A stretch of DNA of 64,000 nucleotides from Thermus hydrothermalis (lineage in GTDB: Bacteria > Deinococcota > Deinococci > Deinococcales > Thermaceae), in contig NZ_JAKTNT010000001.1 in NCBI RefSeq assembly GCF_022760925.1, forward strand, positions 106,644 to 170,643. Reading direction: 5' to 3'. Positions within the stretch are counted from its first letter, which is position 1. Every line of letters begins with the position of its first letter. Both the position numbers and the translations under genes were made by a program. This document shows, piece after piece, positions 27,351-35,711 of this stretch. The notes beneath the pieces were generated by a model, which saw nothing but the letters and a program-made list of their open reading frames with translations, made no database searches and was not told the DNA's origin.

Positions 27351-27679
27351 CTACAGGCCAAGGAGACGGCGTAGGCGTAGCTCCACCTGGAGGGCATCCT
27401 CCGGGGCCAGCTTGCCTAGAGCGCCCCGCACCAGGCCGTGGTCCAGGGTGAAGAGCTTAAAGCGGACCACCGAGGGAACCGGCAAGCCCGCCGCTTCTAG
27501 GTCTTGGATGGGCCAGTCTAGGGGCCATGGGGCGTGGCGCTTGCTGGTGATCATCGCCATGACCGAGGCGTTTGGAACCATCCAGGTTGGGACAGCACCA
27601 AAGCCGGCCGATGTTTGGCCCTTCTCTGATCGGTAAACGGGAAGGGGACCCGGACCACCGTGTAGCGTTCAAAGGTCAC
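27351..27679 (-). pseudogene. mazF: Frameshifted MazF/PemK-type toxin
   Basis: From GTG 27679 the frame reads VVRVPFPFTDQRRAKHRPALVLSQ, the conserved N-terminus of MazF-type endoribonucleases, and then runs to a stop at 27551. The second half of the family (SVMAMITSKRHAPWPLDWPI, GLPVPSVVRFKLFTLDHGLV) is read in a different frame, ending at 27351. A single missing base around 27584-27593 in a C-rich run would explain the shift. The start overlaps the antitoxin stop by 11 bases, as in typical mazEF pairs. A full-length toxin cannot be made unless the base call is wrong. Confidence 0.8.
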
Positions 27680-27899
27680 GATAGGCTTCCTCGTCCTCGG
27701 GGCTAGCCCACTCGCTAAGGGTGGCCTCCAGGGACCTGAGGTAAGCCAGGTCCGAAGGAGAAAGCTTGCGTAGACGAAGAGAGCCGTCCGCTTCCAGCTC
27801 CATAAGGAGCAGATCCCCTGGTTTTAGGCCCAAGGCCTGCCGCAGGGTTTTGGGTATCGTGGCCTGGCCCTTGGAGGAGATCCGCGCGATGACTGCCAT
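27669..27899 (-). CDS. mazE: MazE/AbrB-type antitoxin
   Basis: A 76-residue protein with the SpoVT/AbrB swapped-hairpin fold (ARISSKGQATIPKTLRQALGLKPGD) and an acidic C-terminal tail (EWASPEDEEAYRDL) that would wrap the toxin. It binds its own promoter in characterised systems. ATG 27899 is chosen because the domain begins at once (MAVIARISSKG). Its toxin partner downstream is frameshifted, leaving the antitoxin as a solo gene within the carotenoid cluster. Confidence 0.85.
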   Translation of the reverse strand: MAVIARISSKGQATIPKTLRQALGLKPGDLLLMELEADGSLRLRKLSPSDLAYLRSLEATLSEWASPEDEEAYRDL

Positions 27900-27989
27900 G
27901 GCTCCATGGTAGCAGGAAGCGGTATTTCTGGGCGGTGAACCCCTCACGCCGCCCGATGGGGTTGCCTTGCCGCCCTTTATCCCCTCCTC

Positions 27990-29021
27990 CTAGGGCAAGA
28001 CCCGCCCCTTCCACCGCTTCCCCGGCAGGAGAGCCCGGAGGTAGGCGGGGAGGAGGAGGAGGGGGGCCAGGGGGGCGAGGAGGGCGGCGAGGAGGGGGCC
28101 CTTGGTGGCCGCCTGGACCAGGGTCCTTTCCAGAAGCCCTAAAAGGCCAAGCTCAATGCGCCCAAAGGCCCAGGGAAGGGTGTAAAGGGCCAGGTGGTAG
28201 AACCAGGACCCGAGGAGGATGGCGGGGTTTTTCAGGTGGATTTCCAGGAAGTTCTTGCCAAACCCCGCCACCACCTCCCCGTAGCCCCGGTACATCCGGG
28301 CGGAGAAGAGCTCCACCCCCAGGAAGAGCCCGTAGCGCCTCGCCCTCCGGGCCAGGGCCACGTCCTCCAGGACCTCGGCCCGCACCCCTTCATGCCCCCC
28401 AAGGGCGAAGTAGGCCTCCCGGCGGAAGGCCAGGACCTGGCCGTTCGCCACCCGCAGGGCCTCGAGCCCGGGGTGGGGCAGGAAGGAGAAGAGCCCCCCC
28501 ATGACGAAGGGTACCGTGGCGAGGACTAGGGGGTTTTGCCCGGCCTCCTGCCGGGGCAGGGCCGAGACCGCCTCCCGCCCCTCGAGGGCGGCGAGGAGCC
28601 CCCCCAGGGCTCCTTCCTCCCAGCGCACGTCGGCATCGGTGAAGACCAGGACCTCCCCCCGCGCCGCCTGGGCCAGTTGCCAGCAGGCCCAGTTCTTCCC
28701 CGTCCAGCCCGGGGGCGGGGGCTCCCCCTGGAGGAGGCGGAAGCCCAGGCGGTCCCCGGCTAGGGCCAGGGCCACCTCCGCCGTGCCGTCCTCGGAGCCG
28801 TCGTCCAAGACCAGGACCTCGAGGGCCCCCTGCCGGAGGAGGGCGGGGAGGGTGCGCCTTAGGTTTTCCGCCTCGTTCCGGGCCGGGACCAGGAGGGAGG
28901 CGGTGGGCCTTTTGGGGGTGGGCCTGGGGGAAAGCCTGGGGAAGGCAAGGAGGTTGTAGACGAGGGCAAGCCACCTCAGGAGGAGGAAGAGGAAGACCCC
29001 GAAGAAGAAGTCCCCCGTCAT
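27990..29021 (-). CDS. Family 2 glycosyltransferase, probably carotenoid-modifying
   Basis: A 343-residue membrane-associated GT-A enzyme. It has an N-terminal helix, the [10 protein letters not shown] start, [10 protein letters not shown], a FTDADV metal-binding DxD, an EDVALARR acceptor-site motif, and two to three C-terminal membrane helices. It is coupled by ATGA to the acyltransferase. Thermus makes thermozeaxanthins, which are glycosylated and acylated zeaxanthins. Placement between carotenoid genes suggests this enzyme adds the glucose (inference). It is similar in type to CrtQ glycosyltransferases of other bacteria. Confidence 0.8.
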   Translation of the reverse strand: MTGDFFFGVFLFLLLRWLALVYNLLAFPRLSPRPTPKRPTASLLVPARNEAENLRRTLPALLRQGALEVLVLDDGSEDGTAEVALALAGDRLGFRLLQGEPPPPGWTGKNWACWQLAQAARGEVLVFTDADVRWEEGALGGLLAALEGREAVSALPRQEAGQNPLVLATVPFVMGGLFSFLPHPGLEALRVANGQVLAFRREAYFALGGHEGVRAEVLEDVALARRARRYGLFLGVELFSARMYRGYGEVVAGFGKNFLEIHLKNPAILLGSWFYHLALYTLPWAFGRIELGLLGLLERTLVQAATKGPLLAALLAPLAPLLLLPAYLRALLPGKRWKGRVLP

Positions 29022-29677
29022 CGCCTTAGGGCCTCCACCAGGGGGCGCACCCGCTCCTCCAGGCTCCTTCTCCCCCTCAAGACCTCCCGGAAGCCCTCCG
29101 GCACCGCCCGGGGGTGCGTACTGGCCAGGATCCCGTCCAGCTCCGCCAAAAGCCCGCCCAAGGCCCCTGGGAGGTCCCCTTCCGGGGGCAAGGGGCTTCC
29201 CACGAGGAGGAAGGCCTCGGGGTGCTCAAACCCCCTCAAGGCCACCCGGGCGGCCACGGGGAGGAGCCGCACCCCCGCCTTCCGGGCAAGCCATGCGGCC
29301 CCTGGGCGCAAGGGGCCCAGGGGCCCGGGATAGCGCAGGGCCCCCTCGGGGAAGACCCCCACCCACGCCCCCTGCCCAAGCCGCCTTAGGGCCTCCCGCA
29401 CCCGGCCCGCCGGAAGGGCCCCCGCCAGGGCCAGAACAGGGAAGGCCTTCAGGTTCTCCTCCGCCACCAGGAGGCTTGTGGGCCTCCCCCCAAGCCTTCC
29501 CAGGAGCCAGACCAGGTGCCCGTCAAAGAAGCTGTGGTGGTTCATGGCCAGGACCAGGGGCTCCTCGGGGAGGTGCCCCTTCAGGTACACCCCCCGGAGG
29601 CTTCCCTTGAGGCTCAGGAGGAGGAAGCCTTCCACGAAGGCCTTGAGGAGCCGGGCGAAGGGGCGCTCGGGGTCCAT
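29018..29677 (-). CDS. PlsC-type acyltransferase, probably carotenoid glycoside acylation
   Basis: A 219-residue 1-acylglycerol-phosphate acyltransferase-like protein. The catalytic NHHSFFD (N46-D52, an H-x4-D motif) is followed by the [11 protein letters not shown] motif near residue 112 and a hydrophobic [10 protein letters not shown] strand. ATGA overlaps link it to both neighbours. By position it would esterify a fatty acid onto the glucosyl carotenoid, the final step of thermozeaxanthin formation. This is inferred from known Thermus pigments, not from this sequence. A phospholipid role is the alternative. Confidence 0.75.
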   Translation of the reverse strand: MDPERPFARLLKAFVEGFLLLSLKGSLRGVYLKGHLPEEPLVLAMNHHSFFDGHLVWLLGRLGGRPTSLLVAEENLKAFPVLALAGALPAGRVREALRRLGQGAWVGVFPEGALRYPGPLGPLRPGAAWLARKAGVRLLPVAARVALRGFEHPEAFLLVGSPLPPEGDLPGALGGLLAELDGILASTHPRAVPEGFREVLRGRRSLEERVRPLVEALRR

Positions 29678-30375
29678 CACCGTAGGCGCCTCAGGGCCTC
29701 GGGGTGCCAGGCCAGGAGGAGGCCCTGCACCACCGCCAGGTTGGTGGCGAGGAAGAAGACCATCTCCTCCAAGGGGAGGCCGAAGGCCTTGGGCCCCAGG
29801 GTGTACTCGGGGGCGATCCACCAGATGCCGGCCCGGATGGCGTAGAGGTCGGCGAGCCAAAGGTAGAGGGTGGGGAGGCCCACCCCAAGGAGGAGGGCCC
29901 GCCGCCACCCGAAGAGGAGGTCCCCCCCAAAGGCCCACTGCAGGAGGAAGACGGGGGCGAAGTAGGCCAGGATGAGGCCTAGGTACAGGGCCTTCCCCCC
30001 AAGGGCGAGGAGGAGGACGCCGAGGGCCGTAAGGAGGAGAAAGGCCCCGCCCCCTACTACCCGGAAGACCCCCGGCCCCGGGGGTGGGGGAGGCCCGGCC
30101 ACCCGGAGGAGGAAGGCCCCGGTGAGGAGGGGCTGGAGGACGAAGAAGAGGTACTCCTCGAGGGGCACGTACCCGATCCGAAGGAGGACCCGCCCCTCGG
30201 GGTAGCCCCACACCCCCCGCCAGACCAGGTAGTTGTCCCAAGGGGTGGTGTAGAGGAGGGCGATTGCGGGCAGGAGGAGGTAGGCCCATAGCCTGGGCGG
30301 CCTGGGCCTCGCCCCAAGGAGGAGAAGGAGGAGGGGGGGCAGGATGAAGACCAGGTGGAACTCCAGGTAGGTCAT
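29677..30375 (-). CDS. crtY: Lycopene beta-cyclase, fused CrtYc-CrtYd type
   Basis: A 232-residue membrane protein with about six to seven helices. It is built of two related halves, each with the lycopene-cyclase-domain signature: TTPWDNYLVWRGVWGY followed by PLEEYLFF, then LYAIRAGIWWIAPEY followed by PLEEMVFF. This is the fused heterodimeric cyclase seen in archaea and Thermus, which converts lycopene to beta-carotene. ATGA overlaps with the P450 upstream and the acyltransferase downstream show tight coupling. Confidence 0.88.
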   Translation of the reverse strand: MTYLEFHLVFILPPLLLLLLGARPRPPRLWAYLLLPAIALLYTTPWDNYLVWRGVWGYPEGRVLLRIGYVPLEEYLFFVLQPLLTGAFLLRVAGPPPPPGPGVFRVVGGGAFLLLTALGVLLLALGGKALYLGLILAYFAPVFLLQWAFGGDLLFGWRRALLLGVGLPTLYLWLADLYAIRAGIWWIAPEYTLGPKAFGLPLEEMVFFLATNLAVVQGLLLAWHPEALRRLR

Positions 30376-31535
30376 GCCGCCTCCAGGCGGGCGGGAAGCC
30401 CTCCCTCGGGCCAGAGGGTCACCCCGGCGTGGACCCGGGGCTTGGGAAGGGGGCCTAGGCGGAAGCGGCGGAAGAAGACCCCTAGCGTCACCTCCCCCTC
30501 CAGGAGGGCGAAGTCCCGCCCCAGGCAGAGCCTTTGCCCAAAGCCAAAGGGGAAGTAGCGGCCGCTTGGGGTGCCTGGGGTTTCCAGGAAGCGGCCAGGC
30601 CGGAAGGCTTCCCCCTCGGGGAAGTGGAGGCGGTGGGTCACGTAGGGGGAGAGGACCACCGTGGTCCCCGCCTCCACCCTTTCCCCCAAGAGGTCTAAGG
30701 GAGCTTCCGCCTTGCGGGTGAGGACCCAGGCGGGGGGGTAGAGCCTAAGGGCCTCCTGGAAGGCGGAGAGGGCAAAGGCGGGGTCCTCCGCCACCCGGGC
30801 CTGGTCCGAGGGGTGTTGCGAGAGGAGGTAGAGGGCCCAGGTGAGGGCGCTGGCCGTGGTCTCGTGCCCGGCGATGAGGAGGGTCTTGGCCTCCGCCAGG
30901 GCCCTCTCCCGGGGCAGGCGGGCGAGGGGAGGGTGTTGGATGAGCCCTTCCGCCTCCCGCTCCAGGGCCCGCTTGTGCCGGAGGAAGGCCCCTTCCACCA
31001 GGAGGTTAAGCCGGGTAAAGGGGTTTCGCATCCTGGCCACCACCCGCTCCAGGGCCCGCAGGGCGGCCTCCGCCAGGGTTTCCGGCAGGGGCCTATCCCA
31101 AAGGGCCCTTCCCAGAAGGCGCAGGGAGAGGGATAGCATCTCCCGGGCCAGGTCCCGCATCTCCCCCGGCCGCCAGCGGGCGAAGAAGGCTTCCGCCTCC
31201 TCCTGAAAGAGGGGGGCGTAGGCCCGGACCGCCCTGGGGAGGAAGGGGTCTTTCAGGGTTTTCCGGGCCTCCTTCCAGGAAGGGCCGAAGTCCGCGAGGA
31301 GGCCCTGCCCCGTGAGGCGGGCGAGCTCCCGGTACTGGAAGGTGGCCTTGCTCTCCAGGCCCAGGAGGACCGCCTCTACCCCCTCGGGGTCAAAGACCAG
31401 GTGGAGGGGCATGCCGGGGAGGGGAAGCCTTAGGCGGGGGTGCCGCTCCCCCCAGGCGAGGAGGGTTTCCAGGGGGTCGTCCCGGAGGCGCCTTAGGTCG
31501 GGGAGGGCCTCCTTCAGGTCCAAGGTGGCGGTCAT
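30372..31535 (-). CDS. CYP175A-type cytochrome P450, beta-carotene hydroxylase
   Basis: A 387-residue P450. It has the I-helix AGHETT (222-227), the K-helix EALR (261-264), and a heme loop FGFGQRLCLGRDFA with the thiolate Cys at 337. The sequence is close to T. thermophilus CYP175A1, which hydroxylates beta-carotene to zeaxanthin and is unusually short and heat-stable. There are enough differences to suggest another Thermus species. The photolyase stop lies 43 bases upstream; this is the only real gap in the operon. TATTCT at 31542-31547 is six bases from the ATG, so an internal leaderless promoter is possible. Confidence 0.92.
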   Translation of the reverse strand: MTATLDLKEALPDLRRLRDDPLETLLAWGERHPRLRLPLPGMPLHLVFDPEGVEAVLLGLESKATFQYRELARLTGQGLLADFGPSWKEARKTLKDPFLPRAVRAYAPLFQEEAEAFFARWRPGEMRDLAREMLSLSLRLLGRALWDRPLPETLAEAALRALERVVARMRNPFTRLNLLVEGAFLRHKRALEREAEGLIQHPPLARLPRERALAEAKTLLIAGHETTASALTWALYLLSQHPSDQARVAEDPAFALSAFQEALRLYPPAWVLTRKAEAPLDLLGERVEAGTTVVLSPYVTHRLHFPEGEAFRPGRFLETPGTPSGRYFPFGFGQRLCLGRDFALLEGEVTLGVFFRRFRLGPLPKPRVHAGVTLWPEGGLPARLEAA

Positions 31536-31578
31536 GGTTAGAGAATACCCGGGGAAGGGGGGCCTTCTCCCGCCTGGG

Positions 31579-32835
31579 CTACCCTTTCGCCAAGGCCTGG
31601 GCCAAGGAGAGGTAGCGGCGCCTGGCCGCCACAAGGTCCACCACGGGGTCCTTGGGCTCGTAGGAGGCGTACTCGGGGGCGAAGCGGCGGAGCCAAGCCC
31701 CCTCGGGGTCGTGCCGCTTTCCCTGTTCCACCAGGTTGAAGACCCGGAAGTAGGGGGCGGCGTCCACCCCAAGCCCCCCGGCCCACTGCCAGCCCTGGAG
31801 GTTTTGGGCCGTGTCCCCGTCCAGGAGGAGGGCCTTGAAGGCGGCCTCCGCCTTCCGCCAGGGGAGGAGGAGGTACTTCACGGCAAACTGGGCCACGCAC
31901 ATCCGGGCCCGATTGGAGAGGAAGCCCGTGGCCCTGAGTTCCCGCATGGCGGCGTCCACCAGGGGGACGCCCGTCCGTCCCTCTAGCCAGGCGGCAAAGA
32001 GCGCCTCGTCCTCGTTCCAGGGGAGGGCCTCCCACCGGGAGTCTAGGGCCCTTTCCCGCATCTCGGGGAAGTGGTAGAGGAGGTGGTAGGAGAAGTCCCG
32101 CCAAAGGAGCTCGTCCACCCACTTCTCCGCCCCCCTTCCCCCCCGCCTTAGGGCCTCCCAGGCGGCGAGGCGGGGGGAGAGGACCCCCAGGGTGAAGTAG
32201 GGGGAGAGCCTCGAGCCTCCTTCCCCGTCCAGCCGGTCCCGCTCCTCGGCGTAGCGGGGAAGCTTTTCCTCCAAGAAGGCCTGGAGCCGGCCAAGGGCCG
32301 CCTCTTCCCCGGGCTCGGGAAGGGGCACGTTGGGGGTTTCCCTGGGGAGGTCCCCCTCCTCCGGGGCCTTTGGCAGGGCCTCGGGGGCGGGCAGGGGAAG
32401 GCCCACCCCTTGGAAGTGCCGCCGGAAGGGGGTGTAGACCCGGTAACCCCGGGGAAGGTCGGGGGGGATGAGGTGGGGAGCGGGGAGGAGGTGAAGGGGA
32501 ACGCCTAAGGCCTCCCGCACCCGCTCGTCCCGGTGGCGGCCGTAGGGGGTGTAGCTCTTTAGGGCGTAGACCGCCTGCGCCCGGAGCGCCCTCGCCGCCT
32601 CGGGCACCCTCTCCCAAGGGGGGCCTTCCAGGACCCAAAGCGCCCCGCCCCGCCTCCGGTAGGCCTCCCGCAGGGCCCGGACGTTTTCCAGAAACCAGGC
32701 CCGGCGCCGAGGGGTGGTCTTGAGGTTGTTGGGGTCCAGGACCACGAGGCCCACCACGGGGCCTTCCTCCAGGGCCTTCAGGAGGGCCGGGTGGTCGTGC
32801 AGGCGGAGGTCCGCCCGGTGCCAGACGAGGCGCAT
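31579..32835 (-). CDS. phr: Deoxyribodipyrimidine photolyase (CPD class I)
   Basis: A 418-residue flavoprotein that repairs cyclobutane pyrimidine dimers using blue light. The N-terminal antenna domain begins LVWHRADLRLHDHPAL. The FAD domain has GSRLSPYFTLGVLSPRLAAW, WRDFSYHLL, RATGFLSNRARMCVAQF and a tryptophan-rich NLQGWQWAGGLGVDAAPYFRVFN-like region. The length matches the T. thermophilus enzyme. ATGA overlap with crtB means photorepair and photoprotective pigment are made from one light-induced message. Confidence 0.93.
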   Translation of the reverse strand: MRLVWHRADLRLHDHPALLKALEEGPVVGLVVLDPNNLKTTPRRRAWFLENVRALREAYRRRGGALWVLEGPPWERVPEAARALRAQAVYALKSYTPYGRHRDERVREALGVPLHLLPAPHLIPPDLPRGYRVYTPFRRHFQGVGLPLPAPEALPKAPEEGDLPRETPNVPLPEPGEEAALGRLQAFLEEKLPRYAEERDRLDGEGGSRLSPYFTLGVLSPRLAAWEALRRGGRGAEKWVDELLWRDFSYHLLYHFPEMRERALDSRWEALPWNEDEALFAAWLEGRTGVPLVDAAMRELRATGFLSNRARMCVAQFAVKYLLLPWRKAEAAFKALLLDGDTAQNLQGWQWAGGLGVDAAPYFRVFNLVEQGKRHDPEGAWLRRFAPEYASYEPKDPVVDLVAARRRYLSLAQALAKG

Positions 32836-33665
32836 CACTCCGCCATGCGGGCCAGGCGGTAGGCCTGGGGGATGAGCCAAAGCCTTTCCCAGGGCTTCAG
32901 GTGGGCCCGCCTGGCCAGGTTCTCGTAACCCATGAGCCTGAGTTTATCCAAAATTCCCTGGTACTGCAGGGCGGCGAGGGCGATGGCCGCTTTGCCCACC
33001 CGGAGCCGGGGGATGCCCTTTAGGCCCTCCCGGTAGAGGGCGCGGGCCTGGGCCTCGAGGTAGGCCATGAGGGCCCGGTAGCCTGGGGTGGCCCTACCGG
33101 CGTGGAGGTCCTCCACCCGCACCCCATACCGGGCGAGAAGGTCTTCGGGCAGGTAGACCCGGTTCCTTGCGAGGTCCTCCCCCACGTCCCGGAGGATGTT
33201 GGTGAGCTGCATAGCCTGCCCTAGGGCGATGGCCTCCTCTTCGGCCCTTTCCCCTCCCGCCACCGCCAGGATCATCCGCCCCACGGTGCCCCCCACCTGG
33301 TAGCAGTAGCGGAGGAGCTCCGCCTCCGTTTTCAGGCGCACGGGGCCCAGGTCGGTGAGAAAGCCCTCCTTCATATGGCGGAAAGCTTCAAAGGGTATGG
33401 GCCAGCGCTCCAGGGCCCAGGCGAGGCCCACCTCCCAGTCCCTCCGGGGCCTCCCCTCGTAGGCCCGCTCCACCCCATCCCACCAGGCGGAAAGGGCCTC
33501 CCACCCGCCCCCGGGGCCGTCCACCGCCTCGTCCCCCAGGCGGCAGGCGGCGTAGACGGCCCAGGCCCCCTTCCGCTCCACCGGGGGAAAGAGGAGGCTT
33601 CCCAAATAGAAGGTGGAGGAGTGGATGCGGACGAGGCTCGCTAGGCGTTTCCAATCGGGTTCCAT
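32835..33665 (-). CDS. crtB: Phytoene synthase
   Basis: A 276-residue head-to-head prenyl synthase making phytoene from two geranylgeranyl diphosphates. The two Asp-rich metal motifs are DEAVD (45-49) and DVGED (160-164), the latter within QLTNILRDVGEDLARNRVYLP. It is the first gene of the light-controlled crtB-phr-P450 operon. ATG 33665 is very near the expected transcription start (TAAGGT repeats at 33671-33681). In T. thermophilus this gene is the main LitR/LdrP target. Confidence 0.93.
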   Translation of the reverse strand: MEPDWKRLASLVRIHSSTFYLGSLLFPPVERKGAWAVYAACRLGDEAVDGPGGGWEALSAWWDGVERAYEGRPRRDWEVGLAWALERWPIPFEAFRHMKEGFLTDLGPVRLKTEAELLRYCYQVGGTVGRMILAVAGGERAEEEAIALGQAMQLTNILRDVGEDLARNRVYLPEDLLARYGVRVEDLHAGRATPGYRALMAYLEAQARALYREGLKGIPRLRVGKAAIALAALQYQGILDKLRLMGYENLARRAHLKPWERLWLIPQAYRLARMAE

Positions 33666-33670
33666 ACGAA

Positions 33671-33709
33671 ACCTTACCTTAGTTTACAAGAAGGACAGGA
33701 CGTTTGTCC
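33671..33709 (-). promoter_or_regulatory. crtB promoter with candidate CRP-family palindrome
   Basis: On the minus strand TAAGGT occurs twice (33681-33676 and 33676-33671) as possible -10 hexamers, leaving little or no leader. No -35 is visible. Upstream lies GGACA-N7-TGTCC (33693-33709). A spaced palindrome near -35 and no -35 hexamer is what an activator-dependent promoter of the CRP/FNR-type regulator LdrP/CrtR should look like. Confidence 0.5.
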
Positions 33710-33898
33710 CTGCCACACTTTAGGGAGTAAGGTTTGGGCGGAACTTGGGGAGAGGGCCAGTCTCCATGCTTGCTCACCCTTGTATTGTTTCTTTGCTACG
33801 ATGAAAGCCAAGCTCTTGTTTGGCGAGAAGAAAATAGGGCTAAAAGGCGCTAATGGAAATAGCGGGTTCCCTGTCTCCGATCTGCCTCGTGGGTTTTG

Positions 33899-33928
33899 AA
33901 AAACTTATCCCGGTGGATGACCACCGGG
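33899..33928 (-). terminator. Intrinsic terminator of the 33959-34771 gene
   Basis: The perfect stem CCCGGTGG/CCACCGGG (33909-33928, tetraloop) is followed on the minus strand by ATAAG and a run of five T (33903-33899). It separates the secreted-protein gene from crtB. The rest of 33710-33898 shows no coding frame and is visibly richer in A+T than its surroundings. Confidence 0.85.
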
Positions 33929-33958
33929 AGCTCAACTGGTTGGGTATTTGGCAAAGAG

Positions 33959-34771
33959 CTAGAAGGGTTGAAGGCTAGTACATGCTTCGTTGGCGTCTGT
34001 GCCGCAGTAGCGAACAGGCACGTTCCGAAGTTCCAAAAATCCTCCACTTACCTTAAAGCGAACCATCTGGACTTGTTCCGGGCGATAGCTAAGCTTTGAC
34101 AAGCCGCCTTCTACGAACATAACGCCTACGCGGGTTGTGGTGTGGGCCGGAACAGTAAGGTCTACCGTAGCGTTATAGTCATATAATGTTTGTCCCAGGA
34201 CCACTCTTGTCCCCATGTACCTCGCTCCCACATCGCTAATTACGAAAGACTCTCTAGGGTCAACCCGTAGTGTGATATCCGTATCTGTTTCGTTGGCGAG
34301 AGCTAGGTGACAAACTAATCCGTCCGACCATCCCTGGTAAAATAAACAATACCCTTCCTTCGCAGCTAGCTGAAGCGATCCAGGGACCACCACTCCACGG
34401 AAGCGAGCGTCCCCCACCTGGATCATGGCGAACAGAGCGGAGGGAGTATTCACCCCCCGGAAGGTGAGCTTCAAAGTCGCCTTCCCTTTAGGGGCGAGCT
34501 TGAGCGAACTGGCAGAGGCCTGCCCCAGGTAGAGCCACCCGGAAGCGGTCAAAGCTTGGACAGAGTTGGCGTTAATGCTAAGAGTGATCGTCTTGTCCTG
34601 CGGGTTCTGCACCTCTACGGTGCAGGTCAGAACATCCCCACTCAAATTACATGCTTGCAGGGTGAGGTTTAGGCCCGCCACGACCGCTTTGTTTGAAGGG
34701 GGCTGTTGGGCTACACCCGTAGCTAAGAGTGCGGCAGAGAGCCAAACCAATAGCCTGGCGTTTAGCTTCAT
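33959..34771 (-). CDS. Secreted protein of unknown function, atypical composition
   Basis: A 270-residue protein with a signal peptide (MKLNARLLVWLSAALLATGVAQQ). Two beta-sandwich-like halves each hold cysteine pairs (ACNLSGDVLTCTVEVQNPQDK; CLFYQGWSDGLVCHLALANETD), reminiscent of DUF11-type modules. ATG 34771 is preferred because AGGAGGT lies seven bases ahead; an in-frame ATG at 34777 sits too close to it. Codon use includes many A- or T-ending codons, unlike neighbours, which suggests transfer. It stands between crtB and litR, which I recall as direct divergent neighbours in T. thermophilus. Confidence 0.7.
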   Translation of the reverse strand: MKLNARLLVWLSAALLATGVAQQPPSNKAVVAGLNLTLQACNLSGDVLTCTVEVQNPQDKTITLSINANSVQALTASGWLYLGQASASSLKLAPKGKATLKLTFRGVNTPSALFAMIQVGDARFRGVVVPGSLQLAAKEGYCLFYQGWSDGLVCHLALANETDTDITLRVDPRESFVISDVGARYMGTRVVLGQTLYDYNATVDLTVPAHTTTRVGVMFVEGGLSKLSYRPEQVQMVRFKVSGGFLELRNVPVRYCGTDANEACTSLQPF

Positions 34772-34793
34772 TGCCATACCTCCTAACTTAAGA

Positions 34794-34822
34794 GACTAAG
34801 CTTAACCCAGCTTTGTTGTCAA
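34794..34822 (-). promoter_or_regulatory. Promoter of the 33959-34771 gene
   Basis: On the minus strand, -35 TTGACA (34822-34817) and TTAGTC (34799-34794) are separated by 17 bases. The -35 abuts the litR operator region, so both divergent genes could respond to LitR. Confidence 0.6.
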
Positions 34823-34823
34823 A

Positions 34824-34865
34824 CCTAGACGACAACTTGACAAAGCCTAGACACCCTGCTACCCT
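34824..34865 (+). promoter_or_regulatory. litR/carH promoter and predicted LitR operator
   Basis: A -35 TTGACA (34837-34842), a 17-base spacer and TACCCT (34860-34865) form a strong promoter. Three consecutive 11-bp units begin at 34824, 34835 and 34846 with cores TAGAC, TTGAC and TAGAC at the same position. The middle unit contains the -35. CarH tetramers are known to bind 11-bp direct repeats over the -35 of their own promoter, so this is the expected autorepression site. Transcription should begin at or next to the ATG (34872), giving a leaderless mRNA. Confidence 0.8.
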
Positions 34866-34871
34866 AAGGGC

Positions 34872-35711
34872 ATGACCCGAAGCGGGGCGTACACCATCGC
34901 CGAGGTGGAGGCCCTCACCGGTCTTTCGGCCCACGTCCTCCGCCAATGGGAGCGCCGCTACGGCTTTCCCCGGCCCGAGCGCACCCCCGGGGGGCACCGC
35001 CTCTACCGGGAGGAGGAGGTGGAGGCCCTAAAGCGCGTCCGCCGCCTCCTGGAGGAAGGGGCTACCCCGCAGGCAGCCATCCGCCGGGTCCTTGCGGAGC
35101 AGACCAGGCCGGAGTCCCTGGCCGAGGAGATGAAAGGGCTCCTCCTCGCCGCCGAGCTTGCGGGGGCGGAGGCCCTGTTCCGGCGGGCGGTGCGCCTTTT
35201 GGGGCCAGAAGGCGCGGCGCGGGAGGTGGTCCTGCCGGTCCTACGGGAGATCGGGGACGCCTGGCACCGGGGGGAGGTGTCCGTGGCCCAGGAACACCTG
35301 GCCTCCACCTTCCTCCGGGCCCGGCTCCAGGAGCTTCTGGACCTCACGGGCCACCCCAAGGGCGCCCCCATCCTGGTCACCACGCCCCCCGGGGAGCGGC
35401 ACGAGATCGGGGCCATGCTGGCCGCCTATCACCTCCGCCGCCAGGGGCTTCCCGCCCTCTACCTGGGGCCCGACACCCCGCTACCCGACCTCAGGGCCCT
35501 GGCCCAGGGCCTGGGGGCCCGGGGGGTGGTGCTCTCCGCCCTTCTCGCCGAAAGCCTCAGGGCCCTACCGGATGGGGCCTTGGGGGGCCTGGCCCCCCGG
35601 GTGGTCCTGGGGGGCGTCGGGGCCACGGCGGAGGAGGCCAGGCGGCTTGGCGCGCTTTATGTGGAAGACCTGGGGAGACTCCCCCAGGTGTTTTGGGAGG
35701 AGGCAGCATGA
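34872..35711 (+). CDS. litR: B12-dependent light-sensing repressor LitR/CarH
   Basis: A 279-residue MerR-family regulator. The winged helix is at 5-75 ([25 protein letters not shown]). A four-helix bundle follows, then a cobalamin-binding Rossmann domain (about 165-279). The key residues of T. thermophilus CarH are all present at the same numbers: W131, H132, E141, H142 (the W-x9-EH motif) and the lower axial ligand H177 in GERHEIG. In the dark the adenosylcobalamin-bound tetramer represses; light breaks the Co-C bond and releases DNA. It is coupled by ATGA to the next gene. Confidence 0.95.
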   Translation: MTRSGAYTIAEVEALTGLSAHVLRQWERRYGFPRPERTPGGHRLYREEEVEALKRVRRLLEEGATPQAAIRRVLAEQTRPESLAEEMKGLLLAAELAGAEALFRRAVRLLGPEGAAREVVLPVLREIGDAWHRGEVSVAQEHLASTFLRARLQELLDLTGHPKGAPILVTTPPGERHEIGAMLAAYHLRRQGLPALYLGPDTPLPDLRALAQGLGARGVVLSALLAESLRALPDGALGGLAPRVVLGGVGATAEEARRLGALYVEDLGRLPQVFWEEAA

